A stretch of DNA of 64,000 nt from Galdieria partita (lineage: Eukaryota; Rhodophyta; Bangiophyceae; Galdieriales; Galdieriaceae), in the NCBI GenBank assembly GCA_025991245.1, contig BQMJ01000058.1, forward strand, positions 62,001 to 126,000. Direction: 5' to 3'. A program made the position numbers and the translations under genes. A model generated the notes under the pieces. It had not been told where the DNA came from. It ran no database searches and saw nothing but the letters and a program-made list of their open reading frames with translations. This document shows positions 12,458-23,891 of the stretch, piece after piece (position 1 is the stretch's first letter; each line of letters starts with the position of its first letter).

Positions 12458-13062
12458 CTAATCAAAGAATAACTTATCAGCTTCCTTGGACCTCTTTGAT
12501 ATGACAAGTCTTAGATTCCAATCGCCTTTAAAGTTGGTATTGATTCCCAAAGCTTGATTCCTCAAAGCGCCTCGACAGTTACCGTCTTGGTCACATATTG
12601 CACCCAAACGAAACGTGTCTTCACCCAAGCGGAAGTCACGTGTCACTCCAGCTTTACCAATAATATAACTTCCCTTTGTTAGTTCCTGAGTAGAAGCTTT
12701 GGCTAAGAAGAATAACGAAGTGTCTTCATCCACTTCAAACTTCTTTTTGGCACGAATGTCACCCGTACACTGGTTGTTTCTACATATTGCCCGTGCACGA
12801 ACGTTGATAGGAAAGTCTTCCTTTGAAACAGTAAAGTCATATTCCGCAACGAAATAGCCGGAAGGATCCGATTCTCCGTGGCGAACTTTACCACCGAAAC
12901 GTAACTTGGTATTGTCATTTACGTCGTAGATATGTTCAGCTGCAACACCAAACCGCTGACTAGTAGAGTCAAATATTAAAAACGTATCCTATTTCAAACA
13001 CAAACATATACGTGAATATATAGAATGAGTGATAGAATCATTCAAAAACATTTACTTGCCAT
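12458..13062 (-). CDS. OEP21-like plastid outer-envelope beta-barrel
   Basis: Candidate solute or anion channel. Exons 13060-13062 (the ATG alone) and 12458-12988 give 177 aa, about the size of pea OEP21. The product starts MDT, has alternating polar and hydrophobic strands, contains no hydrophobic helix, and near its end has NFKGDWNLRL, resembling the C-terminus of OEP21. The intron (12989-13059) needs a GC donor, ATG|GCAAGT. No GT donor keeps an ATG in frame. An alternative is an unrecognised upstream exon. A GT microsatellite (13069-13085) lies just before the ATG, in the probable 5' UTR. Confidence 0.5.
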
Positions 13063-13184
13063 AACAAGTGTGTGTGTGTGTGTGTGGAGCCAACCAAAGT
13101 GTGGGAGATTGTGGAGGAATATTCGATTCGGATCTTTTCGTGTGTGCGTGAGGATATTCATTCATTGGCTAGGAATGTATCCTT

Positions 13185-13948
13185 TTATAATCTCTTCAAA
13201 CTACGTCTTTTACTATCCTTCTTACTAGTAGCTGTATCTAAAGTATTCTGACAGTCATTCAAAGAACGAATATTTTCTATATTGCTTGCTTTGCTTTCTA
13301 CGATAGCATAAATTTCTGTCCACAATTTGGCATGTTTGGCAAATTCTTCATACTTTTCTAATAATAATTTTCCTGCTTCTTCATTTAAAGCAGATTCTGG
13401 GTTAGGATCAATCAATAAACAACTTGTAAAATAGTTGACTACTTTTTCATATAAGAGAAAGAATGGGGCTTACCGAATGACCAACAAGATATGCCTAATA
13501 TCCAATTCTGGTTTCCAGTCCTTTTTCAAAGTATTGACACATATTTGGCCATCTTTACTCACGTTGGGATGAAATATTTTGGTGACAAAATATCCAATAG
13601 GAGGAAGACTAGGATACTCGGATGTAAAACTAAGCTTCACTTTAAAAGTTCCCCCTTCATAAGGTGTAGAGACTAGAGAGTGTTGTCGTCATTTTGAAGA
13701 TATGATATGCAAACAACTCTATCTTACCTGGCCCTTGTATATACGCATAAATAATAGAAATGTTTTGAGGATCGTATTTAACGACAATTCCTTCGATAGA
13801 ATCATTCTCTAGCTTTTTCAATTCGACAGCAATTCTCTTCACAATACCAAGAGAGAGATTCCCTGTCATACTTTGCTCCTGAGCAAGTGATTGACAAAAC
13901 AAATATATAGAAAAAGTAGAGTCGTTCCATTATGCTTACCGCCATCAT
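13185..13948 (-). CDS. Ubiquitin-conjugating enzyme E2 S (UBE2S)
   Basis: The E2 that extends K11-linked chains on APC/C substrates in animals. Exons 13940-13948 (9 nt), 13728-13878, 13474-13672 and 13185-13422 give 198 aa. The UBC fold includes [10 protein letters not shown], the HPN motif (IFHPNV) and the active-site Cys in GQICVNTL. The signature [19 protein letters not shown] is nearly identical to UBE2S. The tail is Lys/Arg-rich and ends SLKRL, matching the C-terminal LRRL peptide by which UBE2S docks on the APC/C. A Cdh1-type activator lies about 18 kb away. Confidence 0.92.
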
Positions 13949-14544
13949 CTACTGCCACCCAAGAGAGAGCTCACACAAGAGAGAAGAAGAAATAGCGGGC
14001 AAGGAAACGGATAGTCTATTCAAATTCTCTTTTCAAATCCTTTGGCCATAGAACAACTTGTATTTCACTGAATTTGCCTTTGTTATTCACTCATATCACG
14101 ATATACACACAACATTAAACTATTTTCAACAACTTCTTCTTCAATTGAAACAAATGATTGACAGATAAAAGTATTGTCAAGTGGAATAGAAAAGGAATTG
14201 TAGTTTTATATACTTTTAGTGAATAGCCAATGAAGTTGTCTTCAGTTTTCAATACTTTGAAAATGTAAACTTGCTATGTATTGAACAAGAATGGACTTTG
14301 TCATCTGAAATATACCAATAGAATATCACTTGAATAGAACGACAAAAAGAGACAACGATTATTTGAAGGTTGTGCCTTATAGGGACTTTGAAGCTAACCA
14401 AATGGTCTTGTAACCTTTTTCAAGATATGCTCAACGGCAGTATTCGGGAGATTGAATACTTATCGGACAATTTCCAATTCCACAAAAGGGATAGTTTGTC
14501 CTCTTGAATTGGTTAACTTATCGCTCTCATCATATATAACTCAT
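13949..14544. other. Intergenic region with no supported gene
   Basis: AT-rich spacer between the divergent UBE2S and PsbQ-like genes, likely holding both promoters. It includes a short purine-rich stretch near 13968-13992. I see no open frame, tRNA or repeat worth calling. Confidence 0.6.
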
Positions 14545-15430
14545 ATGCCACACTGTAAATCAACCGTTTACTGTAGAGAATGCACGCTAACTTTTCAGTA
14601 TGTGGGTGCTTATTTAAGCAATCCTTTACGTCGTACGATTTGTTCGTCACACAGAAGAGTTCAGACATTATACTGGTCTTACAAAAGGCAAACAAAGCTC
14701 CAAATGGGTCATCCTTGGCAAATTTGTATGCTCAAAACTACCAACCCAATGCAACGGAAAGTTTATTTGGCTCTTGTTACCCTCGTTGGTGTCCATTGTC
14801 TTGTTTCTCCTGTATTTGCATATAACGCAGAGATGGAGTCTGCATTGGTTCCTATTATCCAAGTAAGATAAACACAATACTATAAGAACATCTCAAAAAG
14901 TAGTTTATCCATTCTAGTGTAGACAACTACTTGACCCAGTGGAAGGTTATTTAAATAACGCAAACTGGGACAAAGCAAGAACGAGTGTCAATTATTGTAC
15001 TCGAGTATTGCGTCTAAAAACCAATATGAAAACTGTCAGCAATCTTCTTTCGGAGGATAATTTGAAAGACAAGGTACTGATTGGACTAGTACAATATTGG
15101 TTGTAACGATAAACAGATACACAAATGATTAGGCCATAGAATATACTGTGGATATTGACAATGCAATGAGTCAGTTGGATGCCAGTGCTTATACTCCCAA
15201 CTTTATTCCATCGGATACCCGTGGGATAACGGATCAAAATGAGAAATATCAAACTCAGGTATTTTTATAAATGATTCAAAGATAGATAGACTGAAGAATG
15301 ATCTCTATAGGCAAAGGACTTTTATCATAAAGTGATTCAAGAATTGGATGCATTTCTAGACTTGTCTCCTGCAGAAGAGCTAAAAAATGCCCAAGACAAG
15401 GCTTCGAAGCTAGTTCCGGAAGTTTACTGA
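14545..15430 (+). CDS. Thylakoid-lumen PsbQ-like protein (PsbQ' candidate)
   Basis: Exons 14545-14862, 14918-15073, 15133-15258 and 15311-15430, all phase 0, give 239 aa. The N-terminal ~100 residues look like a bipartite plastid/lumen presequence. A basic region is followed by a hydrophobic segment (VYLALVTLVGVHCLV) and a cleavage site near VFA-YN. The mature part of about 145 aa is predicted helical, consistent with the four-helix bundle of PsbQ, including CRQLLDPVEGYL and SPAEELKNAQDKAS. Red algal photosystem II is known to carry PsbQ'. Assignment rests on size, targeting and helix pattern, so a related lumenal protein is possible. Confidence 0.6.
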
Positions 15431-15500
15431 AGAATATTTGTATTTACATAGTCCTTATAAAAGCTTCATATGTTTTCTTAACTCATATGGACACTTGGTT

Positions 15501-16803
15501 TTAACATTCTCCACATGTATAAGCTCTAACAACATCTTTCACCGGTGCACGACAAATAGGACAAGTCTATATTTTCAGTTTCCAAAGATAACATGAGCCC
15601 ATTCTATTTCTATAGGAAAGTAGCCTTACCTGACCAGTTGCAATGAGTTGTCTTCCACAATAACAACAAGTACACATATGGCCACAAGAATACAACAACG
15701 AATCGATAACATTTTGAGCACATACAATACAAGTCCCTTTTGAAATTGATTGGGAATGAAATGAAGTTTCTATGGTTTCCGACTTGCAGCCATTGAAAAC
15801 TGCTGAAATTTCTTGTCGAACCTCTCGTTGCATTTCCAGTTGCAAGTCGAAAGAAGCCTGTAAAGTACATTTTATCCACTGAATGTCTGACTGAAGTTTG
15901 CTCATTTGATCCAAAAGAGAATGTTTGTAGCTAGCTTCTGATAGTTCTATCTCGTCAATCGACCGTTGAATATCAGAAAGATCTTCCCAACTTGTTGGTA
16001 CTTGATGTCTTCCAAGAGAATGACTATCATGTGATATCGATGGTCTTAAAGTTGATGAAGATTGGATCGATTGGGAGTGAAGAAGAGCAAGTTCAAGTTG
16101 ATGACGAAATGAAGAGCTCAAAGCATTCGAAACTGTTTGTTGTTCTATTACTTGTCTCCATAAATCACCTCCAAACCAAGACTGTCTTTGAGGCGAGACA
16201 ACAACATTTCCTTCCAAGAGCGATCGATATTCTTCCGATAATCCCTAAAAGCCGATATATTTGAATCATTTTCTATACAAATATTCTGAATATACAAACC
16301 GTAACAGGACGGCTTTGCTGAATCATTTGTACTTCAGCAATCAAACTATGTCGACAATTTCTTTCCTTTGCTGGTACAATATCGTTGACTTGAGAGTTTT
16401 TGTTATCACAAATAACTTGTTCCTCATTTAAATCTATACCTTTCCAATGGTAAAGAATGGATATTCAGTTGATATGCCTAACAAAGGTCACCAACCCTGA
16501 CTGTTATCTAAAGAATGCACCTTGTTCATACATGGCTTCTCTTCCTTACTGAACTGAAGAATATGTTGATTCTAAATAATTTACTTAGTCAACAAAATAA
16601 AGACAGCTGCACTCTCTACTCACCAGAATATTCTCTAGCTCTCTTAGAAACCGAAACTCTGTTGCTCTTACTTTTGCCTAACATATACAATTTTCACTAT
16701 ATTTACGCTTCATTCATTTCATTCATACCTGTTCTCTTAAGAGCCATAGTTCTCGTACTCTTTGAATGGAAGAAAATCGAGAAGAAGGCTTTGCTGACTC
16801 CAT
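15501..16803 (-). CDS. RING-finger E3 ligase with N-terminal coiled coil
   Basis: Exons 16729-16803, 16624-16677, 16496-16571, 16300-16439, 15630-16244 and 15501-15566 give 341 aa. The C-terminal C3HC4 RING reads CIVC, CGHMC, CCYC and CPIC, ending PVKDVVRAYTCGEC. This is the CGHMC subtype seen at the C-termini of Neuralized- and LRSAM1-like ligases. The middle is Gln/Glu-rich and likely coiled coil. The first four exons rest on splice phase rather than similarity. No substrate can be inferred. Confidence 0.75.
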
Positions 16804-17278
16804 AAAATCAATGCGAGAAAAGGGAAATTTCAAACTTGTTGTCCACCTTGAAAGAATTGTCTGACTCTGGGACACGTCAATATGCCAATTCCATTCTGTA
16901 GCCCAGAGTTATTTGTTCATAGCCATTCTTGTTTATTGAAAGAATGAAATCAAAAGAATTCTATTATAGTTTTCACATCAATCTGTTACAAGTACTAGCA
17001 TCTGTAAGTGCTATTCGAACATATACCTTTTTACCTATGTTAGAAGATCTCCATCAAGCACACATGCAGCGATCCGTCGGCTTTATCAGAATTCAATTGG
17101 AGCCACGTTGGACATATCTAGAACGCACCCTCATTTAATCGTCTGTCCAATGATTGAATTTCTCGAGGGTTGCACGTGACTATCGATTATTCTAAATATT
17201 CTAAATCAACAATATTCCTCAACTATTGGCAAATTTCATTCATTGGTTTGGTAGTTTTGATTTTGATTTGGTTAAGAA
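16804..17278. other. Intergenic region between divergent genes
   Basis: Spacer between the RING gene and the ABCG gene. A 69-codon open stretch (16929-17138) has no recognisable similarity and no splice partner that I can support, so I leave it out. It probably holds both promoters. Confidence 0.55.
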
Positions 17279-19394
17279 ATGAACGCAGTGGAGAATAGTC
17301 ATATACCAGAGTCGTATACCGTGAGTATAGAAGATCCTCAAGGTGACATACCTGTATCCAATACAAATTCTGAAAGTTCTGGTGCTTTATTTGCGTGGCA
17401 CAATGTCACTGTAAAAGTTACAGTCGGTTCTAGCTCGTGGAAAAGTAAATTGGGTTTCTCCAAGTCTCCAAAAGTAATTGAAGCTGGAGAAAAGCTTATC
17501 TTAAACTCTGTGAGTGGAATAGTGGAACCTGGACAAGTATTATTCATTATGGGTCCTTCTGGAAGTGGAAAATCAACTCTGCTAGATTCTCTTGCTGATA
17601 GAGTAAAACTTCCAGTGTATGGAGCTGTGACACTTGATGGTCATCCTAAAGATGCCTTTGCTTTCAAACAAGATGCTAAATATGTGGAGCAATTCGACCA
17701 TCTATTTTCTTCACTTACAGTTAAAGAGACACTTAGTTATGCTGCTCAGTTTTATTGCAACTCTGAGGAATGTCGTGCAAGTAGAGTAGAAGATGCAATG
17801 GAGATATTAGGTTTGAAGAATCAACAAAACGTTAAAGGTATGTTTCGTTCCTTGTCGTTAACTATTCTATGATATCACTAAAATGGGTTTTTAGTCGGTG
17901 GAGTTTTCTTTCGTGGACTATCGGGTGGACAGAAAAGACGTCTATCTGTGGGTGTAGAGTTGGTTTCTGCACCTCGCTTGTTGTTTTTAGATGAGCCTAC
18001 CAGTGGATTAGACTCGGCTTCTGCCTTTAACCTCATTCAGTCTTTGCGAAACATTGCTCGTACTCGTGGAACGACTATTGTTTGTACTATACATCAACCA
18101 AGTGAAAACGTTTTCGAAATGTGTGATCAATTATTATTACTTTCAGGTGGCCGTGTTGCTTATTTTGGTCCTCCAAAAGAAACATTGGATCACTTTGGAC
18201 AGCTAGGATTTTCAATTCCTCAACATACTTCTGTTGCTGAATGGGTGATTGATTTGATCAACGCTGACTTTGGAGATGTAAAGACAGTCGATCAAATCCT
18301 AGATGCTTGGCCTACCAGTGAGAAAGCAGATTTTCTTTATCGACGATTGAAGCAGTTGAATATTACGGAGAATGAGGAGTTTGCGGTAAAGAAGCAGACT
18401 CCATTGTCTTCTATAGGACGAAAAGACGTTCAGTTTGCTACTTCAATGCCTTGGCAAACAAGTGTACTTGTTCGTCGAGGTTTTCTCAACGTTCTTCGAA
18501 ACCCTGCTGTTGTTTGGTTGAGATTTGCCATGTATGTCATGTTGGCTATCTTGATTGGTATTGTATGGCTACGACTATCACAGACAGCTTCCAATATGCA
18601 AAACTTTGCGAGTGCTTTATTTTACGTGGCAGCATTTATGGTCTTTATGAGTATTAGTGTTCTTCCAGCTTATCTAGAAGAGAAGGAAATATTTGTTCGT
18701 GAACGAGCCAATGGAACTTATCATGTTCTATCGTATCAAATTGCTCATTTTCTGGTGGATGTTCCGTTTGTTTTTCTATTAGCTTTGGTCTCTGGAACTA
18801 TATGTTATTGGCTAGTTGGCATGAACTCGTCGTTTGGTCGTTATTGTTTCTTTGTCTGGACTTTGTTTTTATCGTTGTTGGTAGCTGAAAGTATGATGAT
18901 GGTCATAGCTGCAATAGTTCCCTATTTTATTGTGGGTATTGCCATGGGAGCTTTTGTATTTGGTGCTTTTATGTGCGTACAAGGATTCTTTATTCCACTG
19001 AATAACATTGGCTGGTGGTTCAGATGGTTCCGTAAGTAGTACTTTACCAGGATTTATTACTAGATCCTAATACTATTGTATTAATGTTAGGTTATATCGC
19101 ATTGAATTATTATAGGTAAGAAGTTGCGATCATTCATTATATATAGGTGAACTCATTTTTTTTGCTAGTTTTGCCAACTTTATGAAGAATGAATTTAGTG
19201 ACCTAGTATTTGCACCATCTCCTGACTATATTCCTCCGTATCCCAATCCCGTTGAAGGAGTCGATTATTTGAAACAGTTTGGTTTCGCATCTGTCAACGA
19301 ATGGGGCTATTCTGGAGTTATGATTGGGATGGCAATCATCTATCGTATTATAGCTGGTTTTTGGATGTGGTGGTTCCATACAGGAAAGCATTGA
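17279..19394 (+). CDS. ABCG-type half-size ABC transporter
   Basis: Reverse-oriented half transporter (nucleotide-binding domain, then membrane domain), probably for lipids or secondary metabolites. Exons 17279-17837, 17895-19031, 19091-19115 and 19169-19394 give 648 aa. Walker A is GPSGSGKST, the signature is LSGGQKRR, and Walker B is LLFLDEPTSGLD. Six membrane segments follow, then the ABCG-typical YIALNYYSFANFMKNEF. The third exon is only 25 nt, but skipping it breaks the frame. Substrate is unknown. Confidence 0.93.
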
Positions 19395-19856
19395 GTTGTG
19401 TAAAGACACATATCAATTGTGAATAAAAGAATATTATTTCAAACATTCTATAGTTGTCACAAGGTCTTGGCTTTTTGTTATAAGAAAGAATGGGAAGTCT
19501 GATTCGATTTTTGGCGCGTTGATTGGGAAGAAAAAAGCAAAAGAATCTTTGCTATTGTTGGATATCCAACTCAAAATAATTGTACAGACTTTTTCAAAAA
19601 GACTATTTGTTAGGAAAAGACACACTGATACATCTATACAACTTGGAGACTTTATAGTGTTCTTTTCTAGAAAGAGACTAATTGCCATTCAAACATCTAC
19701 TCTTGAATTTTTTTAGAGGGCTTTTCTTCTTCCCTAAAAAGAAGACAGCATGACCATTCCTTTTTTTTCATTTCTTATTTATTCTTCACAGTATATACAA
19801 CTGTCTCTCACACAGTGCAACACTCGTCGGTGTACAATTTCCCGTTTCTTCATGAA
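19395..19856. other. Intergenic region, includes an E2F-like motif
   Basis: No supported gene. TTTTTGGCGCG at 19508-19518 matches the E2F core and lies about 340 bp before the DDT-WHIM gene, whose regulation it could serve. An open stretch at 19519-19716 has no similarity that I recognise. Confidence 0.45.
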
Positions 19857-22145
19857 ATGAAGCCTCTTCATCATGACGATATGGTTTCCAATGATTCCGA
19901 TAGGAACCAACCACCATTGACTCTTGACACTATTCAAGTGAGTACACTCTGTTGACTGGTCAACACTTGACTATATTTTCTCTAGCACTCATGGTTACTA
20001 CCTGCTACTTTCAAGTTACTTTTGTTGGCATCACAACCACTCCAATTGCCACCTTTGACTCCCATGGAACTGGAAAGTGCCATCCAGTTTCCTCAATCCA
20101 GCATATTATTGGCGGAAATTATTGCCAAGTTTTTGGGGTTGCAAGAGCCACGAAGAGAGCAGCTGATATTTCAAGCGGACCATACGTGGATGCCCGCGTT
20201 GGTCAAGTGGGTGCATGAGTACCGACGAGAGTGTTTCGAGCCTTTGTTTGTAGATAAACCTCAACTCTTTTGGTTGCCGTGTTCCAGAAGAAAAGGAAGG
20301 TTGAGCAGTTACCTATTTTACGACTGGCAAACTTGGATTCAACTTCACCCTTTGGATCGACTGGAAACTTTGTATTTGTTAATAGAACTAGTATTATTTG
20401 AATTGGATACTCCGCTAGCGGAGAATATAAGAAATATGGCACCTGAGAAGTTGCGAGTGGAGCCCTTGGGTTTTGATTCGCAAAGAAATTGTTATTGGTA
20501 AGTATGTGTTGATATAGGATTGCCGCTGAACCATCCAAGGTATTTTGATGATGATTGTCGCATTTATATGGAAGAGCCATTACCTTTTGGTACTATTCCT
20601 TGGAATTCAAAGGAAAAGAGCAATGGCCTGTCTTGTGTTGAAAGTCATTCCTATTCGTATGGAATGAAGACGCGGTCCTCGAAAAGAAAACGGATCGAAG
20701 AAAATCAACAGTCCAATGAGTTTCACAGTGTTACTGTACAAGATGAAAACTGTTTGTTGAAATACAACAACTACGTTCCTTGTTTTGACAAAGATACTCG
20801 AACAGTTTCGCAATGGAAAATACGAGTGGAAGGAGTCAGTGAGTTGCAAGAGATGCTTTTCAATTGGAAAGAGAAACGACATTCGCTTGATCGTCAACTG
20901 AAGAAAAGATTGTCATCGGATTTGCTACCTCGTTGGGAAGCAGAAGAAGAACGAATTGGGAAGGAAAGAGAAAAACGTGAGAAGAAGGATTGGATTCTCA
21001 CAGCAAAGAGAAGGTCGTCTCGAGTACTTGAAAAGCAAAGCATACAACAAGAAGAAGAGAAGATAAAAGAACAAGAAAGAGAAGAGGCAGAGAAAATTCA
21101 GAAACGAAGACAACGGCTACAAGCGGAACGTTTGGCAGTTGTGGAAGTGATTGAACGAGAAAGGGAGAAAGAATTTCGTGATTGGAGAGAAAGTAGCCAT
21201 AGTTCAGCGTCACAGCAGCCCAATCAACTCGGAATGCAGTGGCGAGATATTGGTGTACGTCAGTTGAGGGATAAGAAAAGGATTCCTTATATGAAACTGA
21301 GCGATGATGAATATGATCAACAGGAAATAGACTCTTTTACATCACAATTTGTGATATTTTTTGATGAATTATCGGTACTGAATGAATACGATCGATTACT
21401 GGAAGATAATATTACGAAATGGAGGCTGGTGGATCGTTTTGCGTTGTATTCTTCCAAGACAGGTCAGATGATGGCTATCGAAGATTTGGATCGTAATGAG
21501 GAACATTTATTTGTATTGGAAGCTATATTGATTCCACCTCAAGAAGGCAATAGTCAATGGATGCCTGCAGCCTTTCGTTGTAATAATATTCAGGATTGGT
21601 GTATTGAATATGGAATGGAACCTAGGCTTTGGTTAAAATCATCGAATGGAATTTGGTATCAACTGAAAGATCCTTACAAGGAATATAGGAATGTCTATCA
21701 AACAACGCGTCGTAAATTTGAATTGTGTAGTCGTATTTATATTCTTTGTATGACTTTATCGCCATTGGTTTGTAGTTATTCCAAGATTGTAGAGTTTTTA
21801 AGTTATGCTTATGGTGAAATGAAACCGTATACAGAAGAGGAAATTGGGATGGAAGCATCCTTTATTTTATCACAGTTGGGTTCGTTGAATGAAGGAAGAA
21901 TTGTTCATAGTGGATTTTTTAGACATTTGCAGAAAAGGCATCGACAACAAGTCATTGAAAGTAACCCACATCACCCATCGTTGTCATGGAATACGTCGAC
22001 CTCTTCCCAATCAACTTTGCAGTGGAATCCTAGTAGAAACGACAGTCATGGGAATGAGCAATCAGATACTCTGAAAGAAGAAAACGGCTCGTCATCCTCC
22101 TCATTGGCAACTTTTGTAAAAGATAATGAAGAGAAATCGTATTGA
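19857..22145 (+). CDS. DDT-WHIM chromatin-remodelling subunit (ISWI partner-like)
   Basis: Exons 19857-19937, 19986-20497 and 20540-22145 give 732 aa. A DDT-like helical region lies at about residues 30-120. WHIM1 follows with PEKLRVEPLGFDSQRNCYWYFDDD, split here by a 42-nt intron between PLGFDSQRNCYW and YFDDD. A Glu/Lys/Arg-rich coiled coil comes next (about 340-430). The C-terminal third is consistent with a WHIM2/3-like region. DDT-WHIM proteins act as spacing rulers for ISWI-type remodellers in the nucleus. No PHD or bromodomain is visible, unlike ACF1/BAZ proteins. An E2F-like motif lies upstream. Confidence 0.75.
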
Positions 22146-22296
22146 ATGTCATCGTGTAACAAAGCAGTTGAATAATAAAGCCACGAAAAAGGAGATGATT
22201 GTGTTTCTTTGATTTTGTGGAAAGACGTTGTATAGGAAACGATGACATAAATGTATCCAATGAAAACAACAGACACATGTCCTTTTGTTTAATGAT

Positions 22297-23652
22297 TCAA
22301 CGAAAACGAGGAGTAAATGTGGCAAGTCTTCCATCATACGAACATTGCGGCAGAGATACTTGCATAACACGAACATGACTGGGTTGCAACTCGGAAACTT
22401 TGGGACGCACATCCATTTCAAAGATAGCTGTTGGTACAGCTAAAGTAGCACACGCATTGGGAACATCCACAATACCAGATATTCTTCCTTCACAAGGACA
22501 ACAACTCAACAACAAGTAAATTTGCTCCGGTGAATAGCCAAACTTTGTAAAGTAATAAATGCAATTCAACACCGCCCGTTTGTAGGCAACAGATGCATCT
22601 AAATAATGTTGTCTGCCTTGTTCATCAACAGAAACACCTTCAAATACTAAATATTCTGAGTATCTCGGTTCCAAAGGTCCCACTTCAAAGATAGGATTCA
22701 CATGTAGCTTCGTTGGACCCATCGGTGATAAATAACGATCCATTCCATTTCGAATGATTTGACAACGTAGAATAGCAAAACCAGACATTTCAATGGCACC
22801 ACAAAAAGATACTTCACCGTCTCCCTGACTAAAATGAAGATCTCCTATAGAAAAGTTGGCTCCCGGAACAAATACTGGTAGATATACTCTACTGCCTCGA
22901 CTTAAATTTTTGATGTCACAGTTTCCACCATTTTCTCTTCCGGGAATAGTACGAGCTGCCTCCGATGCAATGCGATTAAACTCTCTGTTCTTTGAATCGA
23001 TAGAACCCAATAAGGCATACTTGGGTTCGGGTAACAAAGCCATCGGACGACAATGCAATACGGAAGCAAGTGTCATCTTTTCAGTACCTTCTTCAACCAA
23101 TTTCCGTTCTCTTTCATTCCATATTTCCAACAACTCTTTACTAGGAGCTGTTCCAACAATTCCCGGATGTATAATCCCGGCAAATCTTACTCCTGGTATA
23201 TGACGTGAAGAAGCATAAACACCTTCAAAGTCCCATATTGCTTTGGAAGCTTTTGGAAAGTGCTCAGTAAGAAAACCACCTCCATTTTCACGATCGAAGA
23301 TACCGGTATAACCCCATTCATGTCCAGGCAAAGCACCTAAATCACATAATTCTACTACAAGCAGATCTCCAGGTTGTGCTGGTTGACCTTGCTCATCCAC
23401 TACTGCAAAGGGACCAGATAGATGGTGACATCTTGTTAAATTCACCACCTTCATATCTTCTGCACTATCGTTATTCTTTATTTGACCTCCAGTCCAGTCA
23501 ATCATTTCTACACGAAACACTGAATTCACTTTGACTTGAGCAACTGGTGGGATTTCAGGGTGCCAACGGTTGTGAAGAGGCTTCTTCTGTTGAGTAGGTT
23601 CCAAGTTGGGATCCACAGGAAATATATTGGGTACTCTTTCATTTGTAGCCAT
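22297..23652 (-). CDS. Formamidase/acetamidase (FmdA/AmdA family)
   Basis: Hydrolyses formamide or other short amides to ammonia and a carboxylate. One uninterrupted exon of 451 aa, full family length. Recognisable blocks include HNRWHPEIPPVAQV, LVVELCDLGALPGHEWGYTG, FAGIIHPGIVG and CDIKNLSRGSRVYLPVFVPG. The ATG at 23652 is preferred over the upstream non-ATG extension. Most neighbours are spliced, so an intronless gene for a family common in bacteria and fungi suggests transfer (inferred). It is tail-to-tail with the DDT gene, 150 bp apart. Confidence 0.92.
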   Translation of the reverse strand: MATNERVPNIFPVDPNLEPTQQKKPLHNRWHPEIPPVAQVKVNSVFRVEMIDWTGGQIKNNDSAEDMKVVNLTRCHHLSGPFAVVDEQGQPAQPGDLLVVELCDLGALPGHEWGYTGIFDRENGGGFLTEHFPKASKAIWDFEGVYASSRHIPGVRFAGIIHPGIVGTAPSKELLEIWNERERKLVEEGTEKMTLASVLHCRPMALLPEPKYALLGSIDSKNREFNRIASEAARTIPGRENGGNCDIKNLSRGSRVYLPVFVPGANFSIGDLHFSQGDGEVSFCGAIEMSGFAILRCQIIRNGMDRYLSPMGPTKLHVNPIFEVGPLEPRYSEYLVFEGVSVDEQGRQHYLDASVAYKRAVLNCIYYFTKFGYSPEQIYLLLSCCPCEGRISGIVDVPNACATLAVPTAIFEMDVRPKVSELQPSHVRVMQVSLPQCSYDGRLATFTPRFR

Positions 23653-23891
23653 AGTCAACTCTCAGACAGCCTTGAATTTTGTCCTCCAATCAACCAATAC
23701 ACAATGTGAAATTTTGTAGAAAGAAACGACTCGGTCTCAAGGATCATTTCTGCAGATCATTTCTCTCTTCGATTAAAATATCGTCTTCAGTGAACAGATC
23801 ATTATCCCAATCTCCGATCGGGCGATTTCTCCTTCTTGTAACATTCAAGAATAAATAGTTGACAGATTTCTACAATGGTTCCCTTCAGAGC

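Noticed and set aside
16929-17138. 69-codon open frame upstream of the ABCG gene
   Set aside because: No similarity, no splice partner, and it lies in the promoter gap of two divergent genes.
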